Origin: Bacteroidota bacterium
GTDB lineage: Bacteria > Bacteroidota > Bacteroidia > Bacteroidales > Paludibacteraceae
DNA length: 64,000 nt
NCBI GenBank assembly: GCA_017860295.1
Contig: JAFNAS010000018.1
Location: 55,426 to 119,425, forward strand
Direction of reading: 5' to 3'
The notes beneath the pieces were generated by a model. It saw nothing but the letters and a program-made list of their open reading frames with translations. It was not told the DNA's origin and did not search any database. Both the position numbers and the translations under genes were made by a program. Within the stretch, counting starts at the first letter, position 1. Every line of letters starts with the position of its first letter. Of the stretch, positions 1-8,568 are shown in pieces.

Positions 1-2
1 AT

Positions 3-374
3 GCCTTTCCCGCGCAGGTATTTATGGGAGATACCGGTAGTTTGACCATCGGTGGCATCATTGCCGTATTCGCAATCATCATTCACAAAGAGCTTTTAAT
101 TCCAATTTTGTGCGGAATCTTCTTAGTCGAAAATTTATCGGTTATGATTCAGGTGGCACATTTCAAGCGAACCAAACGAAAATATGGCGAAGGCCGGCGA
201 ATATTCAAGATGGCGCCACTACATCACCATTTTCAAAAAGCCGGCAATTCAGGCATTCAGGCGCTGATTCAACGTCCGTATCAACCTATTCCCGAATCTA
301 AAATTGTCATCCGCTTCTGGATGGTAGGCCTAATACTCGCAGCATTGACCATCATCACCCTGAAGATGAGATAA
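3..374 (+). CDS. mraY: Phospho-N-acetylmuramoyl-pentapeptide-transferase MraY, C-terminal part
   Basis: The window opens inside this gene, so only about 123 C-terminal residues are present. MraY moves phospho-MurNAc-pentapeptide from UDP onto undecaprenyl phosphate at the inner face of the membrane, giving lipid I. Visible are the family motif FMGDTGS near the left edge, the HHH-containing loop ([10 protein letters not shown]), and hydrophobic stretches before and after it, ending in a final membrane helix ([15 protein letters not shown]). It runs in the same direction as murD, ftsW and murG, the usual division and cell wall order. The identification is firm; the start lies outside the window. 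Confidence 0.95.
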   Translation, partial: AFPAQVFMGDTGSLTIGGIIAVFAIIIHKELLIPILCGIFLVENLSVMIQVAHFKRTKRKYGEGRRIFKMAPLHHHFQKAGNSGIQALIQRPYQPIPESKIVIRFWMVGLILAALTIITLKMR

Positions 375-405
375 AACGCACAAAATACATTGTAAATTCA
401 CTGCC

Positions 406-1740
406 ATGGCAAAAAAAATAGTTGTATTGGGAGCTGCTGAAAGTGGCATCGGAGCAGCAGTTCTGGCACAAAAAGAGGGATTCGACATCTTCGTATCCGA
501 TTTTGGAAAGATCAAACCCGAGTATAAGGAGATGCTGGAAAAATACCACATTGCCTGGGAAGAGGGCGCTCACACCGAAAGCATCGTACTTGCAGCCGAC
601 GAAATAATCAAAAGCCCGGGAATTCCCGAAAAAGCGCCCATCATTAAAAAACTCCGTGGGTTGGGTACTCCGATCATTTCCGAAATAGAATTTGCCAAAC
701 GGTATACCAACGCAAAAATGATCTGCATCACGGGTAGTAATGGTAAAACCACCACTACCTCGTTGATTTATCACATTTTGGAAAATGCCGGATTAAACGT
801 GGGATTGGCCGGAAACATCGGTAAAAGTCTCGCCTGGCAGGTAGCCGAATGCAATTACGACTATTATGTGGTAGAGCTGAGCAGCTTCCAGTTGGATGGC
901 ATGTACAACTTCAAGGCCGATGTTGCCATTTTATTGAATATCACCCCCGATCACCTCGATCGCTACGATTATAAATTTCAGAATTACATCGACTCCAAAT
1001 TTCGTATTATCCAGAACCAGACAGCCGAAGATGCTTTCATCTACTGGAACGACGATCCCGTAATCACCGCCGAGCTGGAAAAGAGAGATATTGCCTCCAA
1101 CTGCGTACCTTTCGCGCTGGAGAAGAAAGCCGATGAAAAAGCATATATTCAGAATAGCAATATCGTATTCAACATTAACGATCCGTTTTCTATTCCGCAG
1201 GGAGAATTGGCAATTCAGGGCGTTCACAACCTCTACAATTCGATGGCAGCAGGCTTAGCCGCCGACATCATCAATGTCAAAAACGAGGTAATCCGCCAGT
1301 CATTCAGCAATTTTCAGGGAGTAGAACATCGATTGGAATATGTAGCAACTGTACGCGGTATACGGTTTATCAACGACTCCAAAGCCACGAATGTAAATTC
1401 GTGTTGGTATGCACTTCAAAGCATGACAACCCCGGTCATTCTGATTCTGGGCGGCACCGACAAAGGAAACGACTATACCGAAATAGAAGAGCTCGTCCGG
1501 CAGAAAGCGCACACGCTCATTTTCATGGGTCTGGATAACCACAAACTACATGATTTCTTCGATAAAATGGCCAAAAAGACATTCGATGTACAGTCAATAG
1601 AAACGGCAGTAAAAACGGCTTACGAAAATGGAGCCAAAGGAGATACTGTTTTACTATCGCCCTGTTGCGCAAGCTTCGATCTTTTCCAGAACTATGAAGA
1701 TCGGGGTACTCAATTTAAAGAACACGTACGAAAACTCTAA
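406..1740 (+). CDS. murD: UDP-N-acetylmuramoylalanine--D-glutamate ligase MurD
   Basis: A cytoplasmic ligase of 444 residues that adds D-glutamate to UDP-MurNAc-L-Ala using ATP. It shows the Mur ligase plan: an N-terminal nucleotide-binding domain (VVLGAAESGIG), a central ATP-binding loop GSNGKTTTT near residue 110, the central-domain motif LNITPDHLDRY, and a C-terminal domain with NDSKATN and a late SPCCASFD motif. Length is normal for the family. It begins 31 bases after mraY, so it is probably co-transcribed with it. Confidence 0.97.
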   Translation: MAKKIVVLGAAESGIGAAVLAQKEGFDIFVSDFGKIKPEYKEMLEKYHIAWEEGAHTESIVLAADEIIKSPGIPEKAPIIKKLRGLGTPIISEIEFAKRYTNAKMICITGSNGKTTTTSLIYHILENAGLNVGLAGNIGKSLAWQVAECNYDYYVVELSSFQLDGMYNFKADVAILLNITPDHLDRYDYKFQNYIDSKFRIIQNQTAEDAFIYWNDDPVITAELEKRDIASNCVPFALEKKADEKAYIQNSNIVFNINDPFSIPQGELAIQGVHNLYNSMAAGLAADIINVKNEVIRQSFSNFQGVEHRLEYVATVRGIRFINDSKATNVNSCWYALQSMTTPVILILGGTDKGNDYTEIEELVRQKAHTLIFMGLDNHKLHDFFDKMAKKTFDVQSIETAVKTAYENGAKGDTVLLSPCCASFDLFQNYEDRGTQFKEHVRKL

Positions 1741-1758
1741 ACAATCAATTCCTCGATT

Positions 1759-2043
1759 ATGCTCATGTACTATTCAAAAAAAAGAATTGCCAAATGGGAA
1801 TTCTGGCACAACAAAGGGAAATGGCCGTTTTGCATCACAGTCGGCCTCAGCATCGGTTTTACTATCTATGCCATGTTTCTGGTTCTGTTTCTGGTCTCCG
1901 GCCATTCGCTTTCCATCGGAAGAATGATAGGAGCCACTCTGACTATTGCATTGGGAGGCACGGTTATCGGATGGATGGCTTGGTACGAAAACGAAGAAAA
2001 ATATGAAAAGTGGCTCCGGGAGCACAAGAAAAAACAAAAATAA
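1759..2043 (+). CDS. Small two-helix membrane protein between murD and ftsW
   Basis: A protein of 94 residues that I do not recognise by name. It has a basic N-terminus (YYSKKRIAKWEFW), two hydrophobic segments at about residues 23-47 and 53-74, and a highly charged C-terminal tail ending KKKQK. It starts 18 bases after murD and ends 21 bases before ftsW, so it is very likely in the same transcript. A second ATG two codons later (1765) is an equally good start. By position it may assist septal wall synthesis, but nothing in the sequence shows a function. Confidence 0.75.
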   Translation: MLMYYSKKRIAKWEFWHNKGKWPFCITVGLSIGFTIYAMFLVLFLVSGHSLSIGRMIGATLTIALGGTVIGWMAWYENEEKYEKWLREHKKKQK

Positions 2044-2064
2044 ATCGATTAAACCGTACTTGGT

Positions 2065-3276
2065 ATGCGTGATTTCCTAAAAAAATATTTTCAGGGCGAT
2101 TCGGTTATATGGACAGTATTTTTTCTGCTCTGCATGATCTCTATCGTGGAACTTTACAGCGCCAGTAGTTCTCTGGCATTCAGAGCTTCCAACCATGCAG
2201 CCCCAATGCTTCGACATGCCATGTTTCTGGCGCTTGGTGCTACTATCGTTGCTGGTGTTCACATGATTAACTATAAAAGCATCAATAAGTTTGCCTACAT
2301 TTTGCTAGCCATCTCAGCATTAGCATTGGTATATGCTCTGTTAAAAGGGGTGAATGCCAACGATGCCAAACGTTGGATCGGAGTAGGCGGTATTCAGTTC
2401 CAACCTTCGGAATTTGCCAAAATATCTCTTCTAGTGGTAGTTGCCGACCTCATTGCCAAAGCAAAAAACGCTCAGGATCTCAACAAATCGTTTATAAAAA
2501 TCGTTGTGGTCACGGTCGTAATCTGTGGTCTAATTTGTCTTGAAAACCTGTCAACCGCAGGTATTCTGTTTGGAGTTGTCTTTCTAATGATGGTCATCGG
2601 CCGTGTTCCCTTCAAGAAATTAGGAATGCTATTGGCAGGCATCGGCGTTGCTATATTGCTCTTAATCGCAGTTATGCATATTGTACCAGAAAGTCATCGG
2701 CCGAAAGCATTTAACCGTTACTACACCTGGGAAAACCGTATTTCTCGCTTTCTCCAGCACAACAAAACAGACAAAGATAAGTACGTAATTACCGACGAAA
2801 ATTATCAGGTCATGCACGGACAAATTGCTATTGCCCGTGGTGGCGTTATCGGAGTATTTCCGGGTAATAGTCTCGAACGCAACTATCTGCCGCAAGCCTA
2901 CGCCGACTACATTTATGCCATTATCGTAGAAGAAACAGGTCTTCTTGGCGGAATATTTGTGATGGCACTTTATCTTTTCCTGTTGTTCCGAGCGGGACAA
3001 ATAGCCTGGCGCTGCAACGATCCTTACCCCTCGTTACTGGTCATCGGACTTACGCTGATGATTGTCATTCAAGCAATGGTAAGTATGGGTGTCACCGTGC
3101 ATCTTGGCCCTGTTACCGGCCAACCTTTACCTATCATCAGCCGTGGAGGAACATCTATTTTGGTTACCAGCGTCTACTTTGGAATTATTCTGAGCGTAAC
3201 CCGTTATTTCAAAAAGGGGAAACAGAAGAATGATTCGTCAGAAACAAATACAATAGCAAATGAATCAGCCCAATAA
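2065..3276 (+). CDS. ftsW: Septal peptidoglycan polymerase FtsW (SEDS family)
   Basis: A polytopic membrane protein of 403 residues. SEDS proteins polymerise lipid II glycan strands together with a class B PBP; FtsW does so at the septum. Family marks are KRWIGVGGIQFQPSEFAKI in the middle, a long periplasmic loop at about residues 210-260, and the C-terminal block GPVTGQPLPIISRGGTS. Position between murD and murG favours FtsW over RodA. Its last 17 bases overlap the start of murG in another frame, which suggests coupled translation. Confidence 0.95.
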   Translation: MRDFLKKYFQGDSVIWTVFFLLCMISIVELYSASSSLAFRASNHAAPMLRHAMFLALGATIVAGVHMINYKSINKFAYILLAISALALVYALLKGVNANDAKRWIGVGGIQFQPSEFAKISLLVVVADLIAKAKNAQDLNKSFIKIVVVTVVICGLICLENLSTAGILFGVVFLMMVIGRVPFKKLGMLLAGIGVAILLLIAVMHIVPESHRPKAFNRYYTWENRISRFLQHNKTDKDKYVITDENYQVMHGQIAIARGGVIGVFPGNSLERNYLPQAYADYIYAIIVEETGLLGGIFVMALYLFLLFRAGQIAWRCNDPYPSLLVIGLTLMIVIQAMVSMGVTVHLGPVTGQPLPIISRGGTSILVTSVYFGIILSVTRYFKKGKQKNDSSETNTIANESAQ

Positions 3277-4363
3277 ATTTATCATAAGCGGAGGCGGCAC
3301 CGGAGGTCATATTTTTCCGGCCATTGCCATTGCCAATGCATTAAAAGCAAAAGTAGAAAATGCTCAAATTCTCTTCATCGGAGCTGAAGGCCGGATGGAG
3401 ATGGAAAAGGTACCTGCCGCCGGTTATCCGATTATCGGACTTCCCATCCGGGGTTTCGACCGTAAAAACATGTTGCGCAACGTAAAAACGCTCTATCTAC
3501 TTGCCAAATCGATGTATAGGGCTCGAAAAATTGTAAAAGACTTTGCACCCAATGCGGTTATCGGAGTAGGCGGATATGCCAGCGGCCCCACATTGAAAGT
3601 CGCATCACAACTCAACATTCCGGTCATCGTGCAAGAGCAGAACTCTTTTGCCGGAGTTACCAACAAACTTTTGTCCGACAAAGCTGCTTGTTTCTGTGTG
3701 GCTTATGAGGGTATGGAGCGATTCTTCCCCAAAGAAAAAATTATTCTAACGGGCAATCCTATCCGCCAGGATCTCCAACTCGATCCGAATAAAAAAGAAG
3801 ACGCTTACCGGTTCTTCAACCTCGATCCCGCCAAGAAGACTCTACTGGTCATCGGAGGAAGCCTTGGTGCACGCACTCTAAACCAAAGCTTACTCAAACA
3901 TCTTGATTTATTGGTACAATCAGATATACAGGTCATTTGGCAAGCTGGAAAGATTTATATTGAAAGTCTTCGTGCGTTAGCAACACCCCATCTCAACAAA
4001 AATATTATCTTGACTGATTTTGTTGCCCGAATGGATTATGCCTACGCTATTGCCAACCTGGTCATTTCACGCGCAGGAGCTAGCTCCATTTCGGAGCTTT
4101 GTCTACTTGGTAAACCTTCGATATTGGTTCCTTCGCCCAACGTGGCAGAAGATCATCAAACGCACAATGCCCTGGCGCTGGTCAATAAAGATGCTGCGAT
4201 AATGATTAAAGACGTTGAGGCCAAAGAAGCACTTATTCCGGAGGCTCTCAAACTTATTAAAAACCATCTCCGACTAGAGCAGCTCGCAACGAACAGTATG
4301 AATCTGGCACAAAAAGATTCGGCGGCACGCATTGCGGATGAAATATTGAAAAGAGCAAAATAG
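3260..4363 (+). CDS. murG: UDP-N-acetylglucosamine--MurNAc-(pentapeptide) transferase MurG
   Basis: A membrane-associated GT-B glycosyltransferase of 367 residues that adds GlcNAc to lipid I to give lipid II. It has the N-terminal glycine-rich loop GGTGGHIFPA, the conserved VGVGGYASGP, the VIVQEQNSFAG segment, GGSLGARTLN at the start of the C-terminal domain, and the nucleotide-binding SRAGASSISEL with PSPNVAEDHQT. The ATG lies inside the end of ftsW. It is the last gene of the cluster seen here and is followed by a strong hairpin. Confidence 0.97.
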   Translation: MNQPNKFIISGGGTGGHIFPAIAIANALKAKVENAQILFIGAEGRMEMEKVPAAGYPIIGLPIRGFDRKNMLRNVKTLYLLAKSMYRARKIVKDFAPNAVIGVGGYASGPTLKVASQLNIPVIVQEQNSFAGVTNKLLSDKAACFCVAYEGMERFFPKEKIILTGNPIRQDLQLDPNKKEDAYRFFNLDPAKKTLLVIGGSLGARTLNQSLLKHLDLLVQSDIQVIWQAGKIYIESLRALATPHLNKNIILTDFVARMDYAYAIANLVISRAGASSISELCLLGKPSILVPSPNVAEDHQTHNALALVNKDAAIMIKDVEAKEALIPEALKLIKNHLRLEQLATNSMNLAQKDSAARIADEILKRAK

Positions 4364-4377
4364 CTCCGAATTGGACG

Positions 4378-4427
4378 ATAAAATGAAAAGGGCAATTCCA
4401 TATCAGGAATTGCCCTTTTCATTTTAT
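4378..4427. terminator. Bidirectional terminator between murG and terC
   Basis: A perfect inverted repeat of 22 bp (4378-4399 with 4406-4427) around the loop ATATCA. The outer ends are A-rich and T-rich, so it gives a U tract in both directions. It serves the convergent murG and terC transcripts and overlaps the stop codon of terC. Confidence 0.9.
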
Positions 4428-5476
4428 TCCTCTTTTGTCTCTTTCTGTGGAAAAATGACCGATGCCAGTATGCTAATGCCCAAAATACCTACGACTGCCA
4501 ATAAAGAAGGTCCTGTAGCAATGTGAATATGCAAGATCCCCAAAAGCATTTTCACGCCGATGAATGTCAGTAAGACTGCCAGCCCGATCTTCAAGTAATG
4601 GAAAAGATTCATCACATTTGATATGAGGAAGAACAGCGACCTTAAACCAAGAATTGCACAGATATTGGACGCAAACACAATATACGGATCCTTGGTGACC
4701 GAAAATATAGCCGGAACAGAATCGACGGCAAACAACACGTCGGAAAATTCAACCACAAAAACAACCAGAAGTAACGGGGTAATCATGCGTTTGCCATCAA
4801 TATGAGTAAAGAAATGATCCTTTACAAAATGAGGATGTACCGCAAAATATTTTGAAGCAAGACGTACAACCGGATGTTTGGACACATTGATCTTCTCCTC
4901 CTTATCCTTATCGATGTACATTTTGATCCCCGTAAATATCAGTAATGCCCCAAAGATCCACATGATCCATTCAAAACGTTGAATCAAAGCTGCACTGAGG
5001 AAAATAAAGATAAACCGCATAATTATTGCTCCCAGAATGCCCCAGAACAACACTCGGTGATAATACGCTTTCGGCACGCTAAAGCTCATAAAAATCATAA
5101 TAATCACAAAGATATTATCTACGGAAAGAGCATATTCAATGAGGTAACCCGTAAGAAATTCGAGTGATAACGCTTTTCTGTAAACACTCAGATTGGCATC
5201 CAGATCTAACGTCGGATTCAAGTTCAATCCATGTCCATGCAGTTGATTGATATCCTGCAATCTAGAAAATGAATCCACACTATGAATCATATCTCCGTAT
5301 GCCCCGATAAATAAATAAATGCATAGAGACAAGATAGTCCACACCACTGTCCAAATAGTAGCCTCTTTAAAAGAGACCTCGTGACTTTTCCGATTGAAAA
5401 TACCCAGATCAATTGCCAATACAACAAAAATCAGAGAAAGAAAGCCTATAAAAAAAATCAGTTCGTGACCGCTCAT
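4424..5476 (-). CDS. TerC family integral membrane protein
   Basis: A polytopic membrane protein of 350 residues. TerC/Alx-family proteins are membrane metal-ion transporters, linked in several bacteria to manganese export or metallation of exported proteins. Family marks are the acidic membrane motifs SLEFLTGYLIEYALSVDN and VVFVVEFSDVLFAVDSVPA, where the acidic residues lie within helices. A longer reading frame runs upstream to 5542, but that extension overlaps the DUF486 gene; the ATG at 5476 (MSGHELIFF) gives a normal TerC N-terminus. It lies 16 bases after the DUF486 gene, so the two are probably co-transcribed. Confidence 0.9.
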   Translation of the reverse strand: MSGHELIFFIGFLSLIFVVLAIDLGIFNRKSHEVSFKEATIWTVVWTILSLCIYLFIGAYGDMIHSVDSFSRLQDINQLHGHGLNLNPTLDLDANLSVYRKALSLEFLTGYLIEYALSVDNIFVIIMIFMSFSVPKAYYHRVLFWGILGAIIMRFIFIFLSAALIQRFEWIMWIFGALLIFTGIKMYIDKDKEEKINVSKHPVVRLASKYFAVHPHFVKDHFFTHIDGKRMITPLLLVVFVVEFSDVLFAVDSVPAIFSVTKDPYIVFASNICAILGLRSLFFLISNVMNLFHYLKIGLAVLLTFIGVKMLLGILHIHIATGPSLLAVVGILGISILASVIFPQKETKEE

Positions 5477-5492
5477 TATAAAGTAAAATAAT

Positions 5493-5861
5493 TTATTTTT
5501 TAAAAACAAGATAAACAGCACCCACCATGAGCAACATGGCAAGAATATGATTCCATCGCACGTCTATTCTAAAGACAATAATGGAAAATACGATAAAAAC
5601 TGAGAGAGTTACTACCTCCTGAATGACTTTCAACTGCATTAACGAAAACGAACCGCCATTACCCTGAAATCCAATCCGATTGGCTGGTACCTGAAAACAG
5701 TATTCAAAAAAGGCAATACCCCAGCTAATCAATATAACAACAAACAAAGGCAATGACCCGAACCAAGAAAATTCGCGCATACGCAGATGTCCATACCAAG
5801 CCATTGTCATAAAAATATTTGAAATAACAAGCAAGCTGACCGTTGCTACACCATTATACAT
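5493..5861 (-). CDS. DMT-superfamily small membrane protein, DUF486
   Basis: A protein of 122 residues with four membrane helices, of the DUF486 family. Recognisable are NIFMTMAWYGHL near the start, the strongly conserved ISWGIAFFEYCFQVPANRIG, and QLKVIQEVVTL, ending in VGAVYLVFKK. The family is distantly related to small drug/metabolite transporters, and its substrate is not known. I chose the ATG at 5861 because it matches the usual family start; a GTG at 5891 would overlap the upstream stop codon. Confidence 0.88.
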   Translation of the reverse strand: MYNGVATVSLLVISNIFMTMAWYGHLRMREFSWFGSLPLFVVILISWGIAFFEYCFQVPANRIGFQGNGGSFSLMQLKVIQEVVTLSVFIVFSIIVFRIDVRWNHILAMLLMVGAVYLVFKK

Positions 5862-5880
5862 TTCGATGATATTAAGCCGA

Positions 5881-7143
5881 TTAGTTTGCACCCTTGCTTC
5901 TCAGCAAATTAACATTTCCTTTCAGTTTGAATTTCTTTCCATCCGTTCCGGTCGCCGTAATCAAATAATAGTATACTCCCGGAGGAGCCAATCGTCCACC
6001 GACTCTACCGTCCCAGCCCTGAGCCGGATCGGTAGAAGTATACACTCTCCCTGCCCATGACGAATAAAGCAATATTTTATAGTCGCCAATAGATCGGTAC
6101 GATACCCTGAACTGATCATTTTTGCCGTCCCCATTAGGAGTAAACACATTCGGAACATCGATAAATGAAGAGCTCACTATAACATTCAACGAATCAGTAT
6201 ACGAACAGGATCCGACACTATTGGTTACCGTCAGCAATACCTTATAAGTTCCCGTTTCATTAAAAACATACCGTAAATCCGTATCAGTATAACGTAAATA
6301 ATTATTTGGGCTAACTACATTATAAATTTTCCATTCATAAAATTGCGTAACCGGTAAGTTCGCATTACTCTTCAGCGAAACATTAAGAGGCCCGGAACCT
6401 TCAAGAGTACTTATTTTACGACCCGACTCATTGGCAGCATCGCGTTCCACGATACTTCCCTCCGGATGGCATTCCACCCGTATCGCTGTGTAAGTATCCG
6501 AAGCGACAGATGCTGTTATTCCCAACAGGGTAGCATACTGATCGCCAGAGAGGGTAAAAGAGGTATCTTTATACGGAGCATCCACCTGAATGGATGAAAT
6601 AGGAGCCGTTACCGTCTGCGAACGGGTAATGCCCGACCATTGACCTGAAGAATACTCCAGATCAGCATACGACAAATTAAATTGCCGTGTCAACGTCTGC
6701 TTCGAATTATTCTTGTCATAATATACCAGATCAGGAATCGTTCCCCCGAAATTCAAGGCAATACTGCTACACTTATCCGTTCCCTCAAAAACAGTCAAAC
6801 TGTTCAACGACGCCAGATATTTAGAATAATCAATCACCCAAATATAATATGGAGTGCCGCCATCAACCGTCAAAATATAACCAGTGTTGTCTTCCACGGA
6901 AATTTTTGAATCAGTGCTTACAAAAGTCCCTCCGTATGTCGTCCATGAATAACTGGAAGCTGAACCCGTAAATTGCACCTGATTATCGGAGGTTATTCCA
7001 TTGAAAAGAAATACGGCATCAATGTTTTTCACCGCATTACCAGTCACCTGAATATATTTTCCAGTACCAGACGCAGTAAACTGCGGGTATGCCACTATTG
7101 TTATAAGGAACAAGACGGAACTTACTACAATTCTTTTAATCAT
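5881..7143 (-). CDS. Secreted protein with PKD domain and T9SS type B sorting domain
   Basis: A protein of 420 residues for export through the type IX secretion system. It starts with a signal peptide (MIKRIVVSSVLFLITIVAYPQ), continues through beta-rich modules of unrecognised family, and has a PKD-like domain at about residues 265-330 (ending VTNSVGSCSYTDSLNVIV). The last 90 residues are the gliding-motility-associated C-terminal domain: VFTPNGDGKNDQF, then WDGR and a closing KLKGNVNLLR. The start at 7143 puts the signal peptide at the N-terminus. No catalytic motif is visible, so an adhesin or structural surface role is a guess. It has its own promoter upstream. Confidence 0.88.
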   Translation of the reverse strand: MIKRIVVSSVLFLITIVAYPQFTASGTGKYIQVTGNAVKNIDAVFLFNGITSDNQVQFTGSASSYSWTTYGGTFVSTDSKISVEDNTGYILTVDGGTPYYIWVIDYSKYLASLNSLTVFEGTDKCSSIALNFGGTIPDLVYYDKNNSKQTLTRQFNLSYADLEYSSGQWSGITRSQTVTAPISSIQVDAPYKDTSFTLSGDQYATLLGITASVASDTYTAIRVECHPEGSIVERDAANESGRKISTLEGSGPLNVSLKSNANLPVTQFYEWKIYNVVSPNNYLRYTDTDLRYVFNETGTYKVLLTVTNSVGSCSYTDSLNVIVSSSFIDVPNVFTPNGDGKNDQFRVSYRSIGDYKILLYSSWAGRVYTSTDPAQGWDGRVGGRLAPPGVYYYLITATGTDGKKFKLKGNVNLLRSKGAN

Positions 7144-7226
7144 ATCAGGAGATATTAAAGTCAATCGATTATTAGTCGTACGTGTACAACCAACGTGATA
7201 AGAAATAGAGAACTAAATACAAATGA

Positions 7227-7258
7227 CAAAATTACTATTAAATTTACAATTTGGCAAA
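7227..7258 (-). promoter_or_regulatory. Bacteroidota-type promoter of the T9SS protein operon
   Basis: Read on the minus strand, TTTG (7255-7258) is followed after 20 bases by TAATTTTG (7227-7234), matching the TTTG/TAnnTTTG pattern. Transcription would begin about 80 bases before the ATG at 7143. Confidence 0.6.
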
Positions 7259-7290
7259 ACACATTCGGTCCTCGGTAGTTTCAACAACAG

Positions 7291-7307
7291 AATGCAACAT
7301 TTAGGTA
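7291..7307 (+). repeat. Left terminal inverted repeat of the IS30 element
   Basis: AATGCAACATTTAGGTA. It pairs with the right copy with two mismatches, at the ninth and tenth bases. Confidence 0.8.
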
Positions 7308-8254
7308 TTCAAATTTAGGAAAAACAATTCTTTAGGGGAATAAAAATTGAGTTTAGCTCTTGGTCTGTTATTTAATTTATGTTGTATTTGTTTGATTTGT
7401 TGTTGATTTAGCTGTTCAAGATTTGTTTTTTTAGGGATGTATTGTCTGATAAGTTTGTTGGTATTTTCAATTAGACCTTTTTCCCAAGCAGCATATGGGT
7501 GAGTAAAGAAGAAGCTTGTTTTGAGTTTTTTAGCGATAGTCTGATGATCCGCAAATTCAGTTCCGTTATCTCCGGTTATTGTATGGACGCTGTTTATGTA
7601 TGCGGTCAACAATTGCACTACAGTTTTGGTCAATTCTTTGGCACTTTTCCCATGTTCAAGTTTTTCCATCATCATAAAGGCGGTTTGTCTTTCCACCATT
7701 GTGACAATTGCCCCCTTGTTGTTTACCCCTACGATAGTGTCAATTTCCCAATCCCCGAACCGTTTCTTAAGATTGACCACCTCGGGTCTTTGGTCTATTG
7801 ATACACGGTTTTTTATCGCTATTTTTTTGCCAACAGGACGCTTTCGATGTTTAAGCCGATGTCTGGTATGTTCACAAAGGGTTCCGCCCTGAAGTTTATC
7901 TTGACGGATGATTTTGTAAATGGTCTCATGGCTGACAAAATCTTCATTTTTAATTGCTAACCGGCCTTTAATTTGTTGTGGAGAATAATCATCGTGGATC
8001 ATGGCAATAATTTTCCGCTTCAACTCAGGCAGGAGTTTACGTGGTTTCTTCATGCGTTCTTTCCGTAGCTCCGCCATGTCTTGTGCATATTCAAACGAAT
8101 ATTTGCCTTTCAAATTTGCATTGAGCTTCAATTCCCGGCTTACTACCGATTTGTCTTTGCCGATTGTACGGGCGATCATTATTTGGCTACAACCCTGCTT
8201 GTGCATGACAGAGATTGTATACCTTTGTTCTGGGGTTAAATGTACTTTTTTCAT
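7301..8254 (-). CDS. IS30-family transposase
   Basis: A DDE transposase of 317 residues. The N-terminal helix-turn-helix (about residues 5-45, LTPEQRYTISVMHKQGCSQ) binds the ends. The integrase-core domain follows, with the triad at D172 (DWEIDTIVG), D229 (TGDNGTEF) and E263 (ENTNKLIRQY). A late NNRPRAKLNFYSP block is typical of IS30. Length and all three acidic residues are intact, so the enzyme may be active. Confidence 0.95.
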   Translation of the reverse strand: MKKVHLTPEQRYTISVMHKQGCSQIMIARTIGKDKSVVSRELKLNANLKGKYSFEYAQDMAELRKERMKKPRKLLPELKRKIIAMIHDDYSPQQIKGRLAIKNEDFVSHETIYKIIRQDKLQGGTLCEHTRHRLKHRKRPVGKKIAIKNRVSIDQRPEVVNLKKRFGDWEIDTIVGVNNKGAIVTMVERQTAFMMMEKLEHGKSAKELTKTVVQLLTAYINSVHTITGDNGTEFADHQTIAKKLKTSFFFTHPYAAWEKGLIENTNKLIRQYIPKKTNLEQLNQQQIKQIQHKLNNRPRAKLNFYSPKELFFLNLNT

Positions 8255-8282
8255 TACAACTTAAAAGTAGAAATTTATTCCT

Positions 8283-8318
8283 AAAACTCTTTCAGGGGCA
8301 TGCCCCTGAAAGAGTTTT
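8283..8318. terminator. Perfect 36-base palindrome inside the IS right end
   Basis: Eighteen bases (8283-8300) are followed directly by their exact reverse complement (8301-8318), with a T run continuing to 8321 on the plus strand. It lies between the transposase start and the right inverted repeat. It can act as a rho-independent terminator, stronger for plus-strand transcripts, which leave the element towards the TPR gene. On the minus strand it could also limit outside transcription entering the transposase. Confidence 0.7.
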
Positions 8319-8322
8319 TTTC

Positions 8323-8339
8323 TACCTAAGAGTTGCATT
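8323..8339 (-). repeat. Right terminal inverted repeat of the IS30 element
   Basis: Plus-strand TACCTAAGAGTTGCATT, the near-complement of the left repeat (15 of 17). Confidence 0.8.
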
Positions 8340-8543
8340 TCTTATTTGAAATTACGCTCTTGTCTACAAGAACAATACATGACAACACTTATGTTTTAGC
8401 GGAAGATAAATTAGACAAAGATACTCCGGTTAGTTACAAATGATACTGCTCTTCCTTATATACAATCCGAAATAATTAAAGACTCTTTAGTCCCCAAAAA
8501 CAAAGTTTTAGTCACTAACAAAGGAAAAGCATTATCATTTGCG

Positions 8544-8551
8544 TATCTTTG
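8544..8551 (+). promoter_or_regulatory. -7 element before the TPR regulator gene
   Basis: TATCTTTG, an exact match to the Bacteroidota -7 consensus, 17 bases before the ATG at 8569. No good -33 box is seen at the normal distance, so activity may depend on a regulator or be weak. Confidence 0.55.
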
Positions 8552-8568
8552 TTTCATAAAATATTTGT

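Larger units (their letters stand above)
7291..8339 (-). mobile_element. IS30-family insertion sequence
   Basis: A complete element of about 1,049 bp bounded by 17-base imperfect inverted repeats (15 of 17 matching). It carries one intact transposase gene on the minus strand. The transposase stop codon falls within the left repeat, a compact arrangement. No clear target duplication is visible next to the repeats, so the last base or two of each end is uncertain. The element lies between the T9SS gene promoter and the TPR regulator gene. Confidence 0.85.
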
